Shown here piece by piece: positions 38,372-43,926 of a DNA stretch of 43,926 nucleotides; positions within the stretch are counted from its first letter, which is position 1; each line of letters begins with the position of its first letter. The notes below the pieces were generated by a model. The model ran no database searches, was not told the DNA's origin, and was given only the letters and a program-made list of their open reading frames with translations. The stretch is from Streptomyces sp. NRRL S-118 (GTDB taxonomy: Bacteria; Actinomycetota; Actinomycetes; Streptomycetales; Streptomycetaceae), in NCBI RefSeq assembly GCF_000716335.1, contig NZ_KL591013.1, positions 129,630-173,555 of the forward strand. The letters are read 5' to 3'. The position numbers and the translations under genes were made by a program.

Positions 38372-39037
38372 TCAGGCCCGCAGGTAGGTGAGCACCGCGA
38401 GGACGCGGCGGTGGGTGTCCTCGGCCGGCGGCAGGTTCAGCTTCGCCAGGATGTTGCCGATGTGCTTGCCCACCGCCGCCTCGGTCACCACCAGCCGCCG
38501 TGCGATCGCGCCGTTCGAATGCCCCTCCGCGACCAGCCCCAGGACCTCCCGCTCGCGCGGGGTGAGCGCCTCCAGCGGATCGCGGCGCCGGCGCAGCAAC
38601 TGCCGTACGACCTCCGGATCGACGACCGTGCCGCCCGCCGCCACCCGGGTCAGGGCGTCCAGGAACTCGCCGACCCGGCCCACCCGGTCCTTGAGCAGAT
38701 AGCCGACACCGGTGCCGTCGCCGGCGTCCAGCAGCTCGGCGGCGTACGCGCGCTGCACGTACTGGCTCAGTACCAGCACCGGCAGCGCGGGCCGCTCGGC
38801 GCGCAGCGCGACCGCCGCGCGCAGCCCCTCGTCCTGGAAGCCGGGCGGCATCCGCACATCGGTGACGACGATGTCCGGATCGTGCTCCCCGACGGCGTCC
38901 CGCAGCGCGTCCGCGTCGCCGACGGCCGCGACGACCTCGTGGCCGAAGCGGGCGAGGAGGCCGATGAGGCCCTCGCGCAGGAGCACGCTGTCCTCGGCCA
39001 GGACTATCCGGAGGGAGCTGTCTGGTGCGGTCGGCAC
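38372..39037 (-). CDS. NarL/LuxR-type response regulator
   Basis: A 221-residue response regulator. The receiver domain (residues ~9-125) has the acidic pocket in LAEDSVLL, the phospho-acceptor D60 in DIVVTDVRMPP, and the conserved lysine in YLLKDRV. The C-terminal LuxR helix-turn-helix (~155-218) is LTPREREVLGLVAEGHSNGAIARRLVVTEAAVGKHIGNILAKL. I chose GTG 39037, which follows GGAGATCC and overlaps the kinase 3' end by 34 bases; the frame continues upstream but antisense-like. It is paired with the histidine kinase gene just upstream. The target genes are unknown. Confidence 0.9.
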   Translation of the reverse strand: MPTAPDSSLRIVLAEDSVLLREGLIGLLARFGHEVVAAVGDADALRDAVGEHDPDIVVTDVRMPPGFQDEGLRAAVALRAERPALPVLVLSQYVQRAYAAELLDAGDGTGVGYLLKDRVGRVGEFLDALTRVAAGGTVVDPEVVRQLLRRRRDPLEALTPREREVLGLVAEGHSNGAIARRLVVTEAAVGKHIGNILAKLNLPPAEDTHRRVLAVLTYLRA

Positions 39038-40278
39038 GGGATCTCCACTCGAAGCACGGTCGGCCCGCCCGTCGGGCTGATGATCGTCAGTGTGCCATCG
39101 AGGACGGCGAGCCGGTCGGCCAGGCCGGTCAGGCCGGTGCCCGCCGAAGCCGCCGCGCCGCCCCTGCCGTCGTCCTCCACCTCGACCCGCAGGCGGTCGT
39201 GCGCGTGCCGGGCGGTGAGCCGCACACGGGTGGCGCCGCTGTGCTTGCCGGCGTTGGCGAGGGCCTCGCAGACCGCGAAGTACGCGGCGCTCTCGACGGC
39301 GGGCGGGAGGCGCGGCAGCTCGATGCCGGTGTCCACGGGCACGGCCGACCGGTCGGCGGCGTCGGTGAGCGCGGCGCCCAGACCGTAGTCGGCGAGGACC
39401 CGCGGGTGGATGCCGTGGATCAGCTCGCGCAGCTCCGTCAGGGCCCGGCCCGCCTCGTCGTGCGCCCTGTCGAGCTGATCGGCCAGGGGGCCGGGCGGCG
39501 CGTCCAGCCGGGCCAGGCCCAGGGCCATGGTCAGCGCGACCAACCGCTGCTGGGCCCCGTCGTGCAGGTCCCGCTCGATGCGGCGGCGCTCGGCCTCGAA
39601 GGCGGCCACCAGCCGGGCACGGGAGCGGGTGACCTCGCCGATCCGGTCGCGCAGCTCCGCCTCGCGCGGCGCGAGGAGCACCCGCGTCAGCGCGGCCCGC
39701 GCACCGGCCAGCGCCCCGAGCGGGTACAGCAGCGCGGGCAGCAGCAGGAGCCCGCCGAGCGCCACCGCGAAGGCCACCGGGTAGGTGGTGACGAGGGGTC
39801 CCTTGAGCACCCGCACCTCCTGTCCGTCCAGCGCGAGCTGCACGGGGGCGGCCGCCATCGCCAGCGGAACGCCGAGCACGACGGCCAGCGCCAGCAGTTC
39901 CAGCGGCCACAGCACGAACCCGTGCAGCAGCGCGTACGCCAGCTCCCGCCAGGTGGCCTGCTCCCGCACCCGCAGGCGCAGCCAGGCGGCGAGTCCCGGC
40001 TCGGCGGGCACCCGGTGCGGATCGGGGGCCGGTTCGGTGTCGGCGAGCCGCAGCCGCCGGCGCTCCAGGCCGCCGAGGGCCACCCCGGCGAACAGCAGCG
40101 GCGGCACGCCGACGAGCAGGAGCGAGAACGCGGCCGACACCAGGAGGGCGGCCAGCACGGGCACGCCGACGAGCACACCGCTCGCCAGGTACCCGGCCGA
40201 CCGCCAGGGCCAGCCGCCGCGCAGGTAGTCGCCCCTGGTCAGGGCCTGCCAGGGGGTCCGGGGCGTACGGGGATCCAT
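39004..40278 (-). CDS. NarL-type sensor histidine kinase
   Basis: A 424-residue membrane kinase. Two hydrophobic pairs are visible in the N-terminal half (YLASGVLVGVPVLAALLVSAAFSLLLVG region, and LLALAVVLGVPLAMAA with LLLLPALLYPLGALAG). The HisKA_3 dimerisation motif is ERRRIERDLHDGAQQRLVAL with H239. The ATPase domain ends in DDGRGG and GTGLTGLADRLAVLDGTL. The sensory input is unidentified: there is a short extracytoplasmic loop (around VQLALDGQEVRVL) but no known sensor domain. The ATG at 40278 has no convincing ribosome binding site, so the start is less certain. The response regulator gene overlaps its 3' end. Confidence 0.88.
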   Translation of the reverse strand: MDPRTPRTPWQALTRGDYLRGGWPWRSAGYLASGVLVGVPVLAALLVSAAFSLLLVGVPPLLFAGVALGGLERRRLRLADTEPAPDPHRVPAEPGLAAWLRLRVREQATWRELAYALLHGFVLWPLELLALAVVLGVPLAMAAAPVQLALDGQEVRVLKGPLVTTYPVAFAVALGGLLLLPALLYPLGALAGARAALTRVLLAPREAELRDRIGEVTRSRARLVAAFEAERRRIERDLHDGAQQRLVALTMALGLARLDAPPGPLADQLDRAHDEAGRALTELRELIHGIHPRVLADYGLGAALTDAADRSAVPVDTGIELPRLPPAVESAAYFAVCEALANAGKHSGATRVRLTARHAHDRLRVEVEDDGRGGAAASAGTGLTGLADRLAVLDGTLTIISPTGGPTVLRVEIPCRPHQTAPSG

Positions 40279-40397
40279 GGGGTCACGGTAGGCGCGGGGC
40301 TCCGGGCGCCACCATCTCCCGGGCGGGCGTACGACCGGTATGGCCAGCCCCACCTGCGCGGTGGGCGGACGGTCACCGTCCCTTCGTCGACCACCCG

Positions 40398-40991
40398 TCA
40401 GAACTGGACGTCGGAGCAGGCGTAGAAGGCGTTCGCCGTGTCCGCGATCGTCCAGACCGCCAGGATGAGGTGCTTGCCCGTCTTGCCGCTGGGGATCGTC
40501 CCCTGGTGCGAGAGGGTGGACGGCGGCTGCTGGGCGTTGTACGGGACCGTGAGGAACGGCTGGGGGTCCAGGGCGGCGCGGGTGAGCGGAGCGCTGCTGT
40601 TCCAGCCGTTCCTGGTGATGTAGTACTTGAAGTCGGTCGTACGGTGCCGGGCGGTGAACTGCCAGCGGAAGGTGAAGCTCTGGCCGCCCGTCACCCTGGT
40701 GGCCGGCCAGGTGCCGCCCCGCGGGTCGTCGAGCTGGGCGAACTGCGGGTTGCCTCCGGCGCATATCCGCCCGTCGGCGGGGCCGCCGGACGGGAAGCCC
40801 TTGGGGCCTTCGACCGACTGCGGCTCCCACTGGATGTTGCCGCAGTTGGTGACGGTGCCGTTGGCGCAGAGTTTCTGGCGGCTGATGGGACTGTCGGTGT
40901 AGCCGTGGCTGCTGGCGCTGCTGGTGGCGAGGAGGGAGACGCCGGCGACGCCGAGGGCCACCACGGCCGCGCCGATCCTGCGATTTCGCAT
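40398..40991 (-). CDS. AA10 lytic chitin monooxygenase (chitin-binding protein)
   Basis: A 197-residue secreted copper enzyme. After the signal peptide (RRIGAAVVALGVAGVSLLATSSASS) the mature protein starts at H29 (HGYTDSP). H116 in FTARHRTTDF completes the histidine brace that binds copper. Other AA10 hallmarks are GNIQWEPQSVEGPKGFP, DGRICAGGN, WQFTARH and KHLILAVWTIADTANAFYACSDVQF. It has no extra binding module, like the S. coelicolor protein SCO2833, which cleaves crystalline chitin oxidatively. AGGAGC precedes the ATG. A DasR-like operator sits about 100 bases upstream, matching co-regulation with the chitinase at 29934. Confidence 0.94.
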   Translation of the reverse strand: MRNRRIGAAVVALGVAGVSLLATSSASSHGYTDSPISRQKLCANGTVTNCGNIQWEPQSVEGPKGFPSGGPADGRICAGGNPQFAQLDDPRGGTWPATRVTGGQSFTFRWQFTARHRTTDFKYYITRNGWNSSAPLTRAALDPQPFLTVPYNAQQPPSTLSHQGTIPSGKTGKHLILAVWTIADTANAFYACSDVQF

Positions 40992-41090
40992 GCTGGTGCT
41001 CCTGGTGAACGTGGGGGATCTTCCGTGAGCCGTGCTGCACGCGCGCGTGGTGGTGCGGGTGGTACTCAGTGCTGCGGTGGTACTGGTTCC

Positions 41091-41101
41091 GGTCTAGACC
41101 A
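41091..41101. promoter_or_regulatory. DasR-like operator upstream of AA10 gene
   Basis: GGTCTAGACCA contains the perfect palindromic core of the DasR-responsive element and is preceded by TGGTTCC. It lies ~100 bases upstream of the AA10 start. Binding is inferred from the motif and from known DasR control of chitinolytic genes in Streptomyces. Confidence 0.7.
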
Positions 41102-41142
41102 AGTACCAATGTATGGACGCCGGTTGAACATGTCCATACCAA

Positions 41143-42369
41143 TCACGCGCCTTCGACCGGACCGGTGCGACCCGTGTAGAAGGCCACCGTCAGGTCCTTG
41201 ACCAGCGCCTTGCGGTCGTAGTCGTCCAGCTCGACCAGACCACGCGTGGTCAGCCGGTGGACCATGTCGTCCACCGCGTCGACCACGGACGTCAGCACCA
41301 TGTCCCGGTGCTTGGCGTCGATCGCCGCCACCCGCCGTCGCTGCATCGCGGCAGCGATCTCCGGCGCGTACTCGATCCGCGTCGGCTGCGCCGAGAAGAC
41401 GTCGATCCCCACGGGCGCGCACTCCGCCGACAGCATCCGCGTCAGCGCGTCCCCCACCACCTCGGCGTCCCGCAGGGTCATCGGCGCGTCCTCGTGGAGG
41501 GGAGCCCCGCCGCCGTAGGCAGGGGGCGCGTCGGCCGGAAGCTGCGAGAGCACCCGGGCCATCACCGCCTCCACCTGCTCCCGCAGGTACTGCTCGTGGT
41601 CCGCCACCCCGAGCGCCGCCAGCACGGTGTCCCGGATCCGCCACACCACCAGCACCACGACCCGCAGCGCGGTGCCGTTGGCGTCGACGGCCGCCAGCGG
41701 TTCGCTGCGCCAGTGCCGCAGCCGTACGTCGACACGGCGCCGCAGCATCAGCGGGCTCACCCACACCAGGCCCGTGCGCCGCACGCTGCCCCGGTAGTCG
41801 CCGAAGAGCGTCAGCACCCACGCGTACCCGACGCGCCCGCGCGCCAGCCCGCCGAAGGCGAACAGCCCCACGAGCACGCCGAGCGCGAGCAGCGCCCACC
41901 AGCCGAGCGCGATGCCGTTGTACGGCAGGACGGGCAGCCCCAGCACCAGCTGCACCACGGGTGGCACCACACCCACCCACCACAGCACCGCCGCGCACCC
42001 GGCGAGCGCGGCGGCCCCCACGGCCACCCCCGCCCAGCCGGGGAACACCGGACCGGGCCGCTCGACGAGTGCCGGGCCACCGGAGGGGACGGGCCGCGCC
42101 CGCACGGGCGCCGGCAGGGCCTGCGGCCCGGACCCGGCCGGACGGGGCAGCGTCCCCTCGCGCCCCGCTTCCCTGCCCCCCTCGCGCGTCCCCTCCCGCA
42201 CGGCCGCCACAGGACCGCCGACCACCCCGATGCCGCCCGCCACCCCCGGGACCGTGTCGTCGCCGTCGTCCCGGAACAGCAGGTGGACGGGGATGGGACC
42301 GGTCGTCTCGTTGCCGATCACCGGGACGCGCCGCCCCGCCGCCCCGCCTTCCGGCGTCGCCGTACTCAC
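41143..42369 (-). CDS. SPFH/band 7 domain membrane protein
   Basis: A 408-residue protein. The first ~110 residues are hydrophilic and low-complexity. Two to three membrane helices follow (VAVGAAALAGCAAVLWWVGV and ALGWWALLALGVLVGLFAFGG). The SPFH (stomatin/prohibitin-like) domain covers ~185-380: GLVWVSPLMLRRRVDVRLRH, VDANGTALRVVVLVVWRI, then a helical region with CAPVGIDVFSAQPTRIEYAPEIAAAMQRRRVAAIDAK. Such proteins scaffold membrane microdomains. The GTG at 42369 is preferred because GAGGAG precedes it. An ATG at 42399, overlapping the upstream stop in an ATGA, is possible and would couple it to the cell-wall hydrolase gene upstream. Confidence 0.85.
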   Translation of the reverse strand: MSTATPEGGAAGRRVPVIGNETTGPIPVHLLFRDDGDDTVPGVAGGIGVVGGPVAAVREGTREGGREAGREGTLPRPAGSGPQALPAPVRARPVPSGGPALVERPGPVFPGWAGVAVGAAALAGCAAVLWWVGVVPPVVQLVLGLPVLPYNGIALGWWALLALGVLVGLFAFGGLARGRVGYAWVLTLFGDYRGSVRRTGLVWVSPLMLRRRVDVRLRHWRSEPLAAVDANGTALRVVVLVVWRIRDTVLAALGVADHEQYLREQVEAVMARVLSQLPADAPPAYGGGAPLHEDAPMTLRDAEVVGDALTRMLSAECAPVGIDVFSAQPTRIEYAPEIAAAMQRRRVAAIDAKHRDMVLTSVVDAVDDMVHRLTTRGLVELDDYDRKALVKDLTVAFYTGRTGPVEGA

Positions 42370-42395
42370 CACTCGCTCCTCGTGATCACGATGGG

Positions 42396-43724
42396 TCATC
42401 GGAACAGCCGCCGCCAGGTCTCGGGGCCCGGGTAGCCGTCGGCCTCGCCGCCACGCCAGCCCTGCGCCCGCTGGAACTCCTGGACGTTGCGCCGGTCCGC
42501 CTCCGTCCAGCGCGGGTCGGGACCCGACCGGTAGTGCGTGCCGAACCCGCGCTGCACCAGCCGGCGGCCGAGCTTCTCGACGTGGGCGTTGGACCGGCCC
42601 GGCCGGAAGTGCCCGCGCCCCGGGAACGCGGGCGCCGACGCGGCGGCGCGGCCCCCGCCCGGGATGTCCCGGCCCTGCCCCGCCACCAGCAGCCGCCAGG
42701 TGTCCGGCCCCGGCAGCCCGTCGGCCTCCCGACCGGTCCAGCCCTGCGCCCGCTGGAACGCCCGGGTGGCGCCGCGGTCGGCGTCGCTCCACCGCGGCCC
42801 CGGCCCCGACCGGTAGAACCGCTCGCCGCCCCGGGTCACGAGCATCCGCCCGAGCTGGGTGATGTACCGGTTGTCGGCCCCGGGCCCGAAGGACCCCGGC
42901 CCCGGGAAGGGCGAGGACTCCCGGCTGCCCGTGGAGCCCGCGGCGGGAACGGGGGCGGCGCTCAGGCCCTTGTAGCGGTAGGCGACGTACCGGCTGGAGT
43001 TGTTCCAGTACGCCATGGGCGTGGCCTGCCGGCGGGCGTGCGGCCGGGCCTGCTCGTAAGCCGTGTAGTAGGTGTGCGTGTCGTCGGTCCAGCCGCCGAA
43101 GATGGTGACGTGGGAGCCCTTGTTCGGGTCCTCCGGGTTGTGGAAGAGCAGGATGTCGCCGGGCTGGAGCTCCGCGCGGCTCAGGGCGGTGCCGTACCGG
43201 TGGAGGGTGCCCGTCCATTCGTTGCCGGGCAGGCCCCAGGCCATCGAGACGAACCCCGAGCAGTCCTGCCGGTAGCCGTCGGTCCAGTACGCCTCCAACG
43301 AGTACGGGACCTTGGCCGCGACCCAGCGCTCGGCCCGGTTGATGATGTCGGCGCGGGTCGTCCGGCGCAGCGACGGGGCGGACAGCCCGGCCTGACTGGC
43401 CGTCGGCCCGGGCAGCGGCCGGCCGTGCAGGGGGCCCGCCTGCCCCTGCGGCGTGTCCCGCCCGGGCTCGTCCCGGACCGTGGCGCCGGCCGGGCCCGCG
43501 GGGTGGGCGGCGGGGACGGCGGCGGCCTGGTGGGCCGTGCCCGTACCGAGAGCCACGCCCGCGGCGGTGGCCAGGACCAGGGCGCGGCGGGCGCCGTGCG
43601 CGGCGGGGTGGCCGCCGGCGCGCACGGCGAGCCCGAGGACCAGCTCGCGCCGGTGGCGGGCACAGCCCGGGCAGGGGCAGTCGGCGGCGGGCTCGTACTC
43701 CTCGAAGACCAGGGCGGCGGCCAT
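42396..43724 (-). CDS. NlpC/P60-like amidase with two peptidoglycan-binding repeats
   Basis: A 442-residue wall hydrolase candidate. The N-terminus is cytoplasmic in character and has a cysteine cluster, DCPCPGCARHRR, at residues 15-26. A membrane or signal helix RRALVLATAAGVALGTGTA follows. Residues ~120-250 form a cysteine peptidase-like domain with C155 (QDCSGFVSMAWGLP) and H205 (GSHVTIFGGW). The C-terminus contains two peptidoglycan-binding repeats (~275-350 and 370-440), each ending in FQRAQGW, (E)ADG, PGP(D/E)TWR. ATG 43724 follows GGAGGGG; the frame opens earlier at 43748. It lies directly upstream of the SPFH gene on the same strand. The N-terminal Cys motif is unusual for an exported hydrolase and could bind zinc. 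Confidence 0.85.
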   Translation of the reverse strand: MAAALVFEEYEPAADCPCPGCARHRRELVLGLAVRAGGHPAAHGARRALVLATAAGVALGTGTAHQAAAVPAAHPAGPAGATVRDEPGRDTPQGQAGPLHGRPLPGPTASQAGLSAPSLRRTTRADIINRAERWVAAKVPYSLEAYWTDGYRQDCSGFVSMAWGLPGNEWTGTLHRYGTALSRAELQPGDILLFHNPEDPNKGSHVTIFGGWTDDTHTYYTAYEQARPHARRQATPMAYWNNSSRYVAYRYKGLSAAPVPAAGSTGSRESSPFPGPGSFGPGADNRYITQLGRMLVTRGGERFYRSGPGPRWSDADRGATRAFQRAQGWTGREADGLPGPDTWRLLVAGQGRDIPGGGRAAASAPAFPGRGHFRPGRSNAHVEKLGRRLVQRGFGTHYRSGPDPRWTEADRRNVQEFQRAQGWRGGEADGYPGPETWRRLFR

Positions 43725-43889
43725 GCGGTTCCCCTCCACACTCGTCACGATCTTCTCCTCACTGCGGTACGGGCGTCAGTGTCTCAACCGTCCCGGCATG
43801 TCGCATTTTGGCGGTTGAAAGGGAAAAAACGACCACCTGACAGGCCGGAATGCCGCCGTCGATGGTCAGGACCACCCCCGGGCGTCCGG

Positions 43890-43895
43890 TAGAGT
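43890..43895 (+). promoter_or_regulatory. -10 element of tRNA-Lys promoter, copy 3
   Basis: TAGAGT begins 21 bases before the tRNA start, at the same spacing as in copies 1 and 2. Confidence 0.5.
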
Positions 43896-43910
43896 TGTGC
43901 AGGTCAGCAG

Positions 43911-43926
43911 GCGCCGCTAGCTCAGT
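43911..43926 (+). tRNA. tRNA-Lys (CTT), copy 3, truncated by the window edge
   Basis: The first 16 bases (GCGCCGCTAGCTCAGT) and the preceding GTCAGCAG leader are identical to copies 1 and 2. The rest lies beyond the window, so the anticodon is assumed, not seen. Confidence 0.85.

Overview
The window comes from a high-GC actinomycete, almost certainly a Streptomyces chromosome. The evidence is the strong G/C bias at third codon positions, frequent GTG and TTG starts behind GGAGG-type ribosome binding sites, many secreted proteins, DasR-type operator sites at chitinolytic genes, and the ehu/IclR/chitin-LPMO/SPFH gene order, which I recall from the S. coelicolor SCO2817-SCO2835 region. About 29 protein genes are supported, with two complete tRNA-Lys(CTT) genes and a third cut off by the right edge.

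Positions 1-15,300. A small conserved protein, a spermidine-synthase-like protein and a primase/polymerase-like remnant lie on the minus strand. The remnant diverges from an HTH-TPR regulator. Next come two large plus-strand genes: a secreted DNRLRE/LamG wall protein preceded by a DasR-like site, and a 2194-residue Rhs polymorphic toxin. The toxin's C-terminal domain resembles the Stv family, and a DUF7919-like putative immunity gene follows it. A histidine phosphatase gene converges on that gene.

Positions 15,400-25,600. A PAP2 phosphatase overlaps a tightly coupled three-gene module: a Cas4/RecB-type Fe-S nuclease, an unrecognised 531-residue protein, and an SF1 helicase. Together these look like a split Dna2. 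A small unknown gene follows. Then comes a Trypco1 gene with a trypsin/nSTAND1/transmembrane/14xWD40 giant, an NTP-dependent conflict-type system.

Positions 25,700-43,926. This is mostly conserved core: a second primase/polymerase-like remnant running into a tRNA-Lys gene, a secreted M6-like metalloprotease, the PAS-GGDEF-EAL cyclic-di-GMP enzyme CdgA, and a secreted GH18 chitinase. These are followed by an LLM flavin oxidoreductase, a EutA/maleate-isomerase-like protein, the ectoine-type ABC transporter ehuBCDA, an IclR regulator, and a second tRNA-Lys. The region ends with a NarL-type two-component pair, an AA10 chitin monooxygenase, an SPFH membrane protein, a cell-wall hydrolase and the truncated third tRNA-Lys.

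The chitinase and AA10 enzyme would attack chitin together, and both carry DasR-like operators. A third near-perfect copy lies in front of the LamG/Rhs locus, suggesting that this contact-toxin locus may respond to the same aminosugar signal. The most interesting candidates for undescribed biology are the split nuclease/helicase module, the Trypco1/STAND system, and the DasR-linked Rhs locus.
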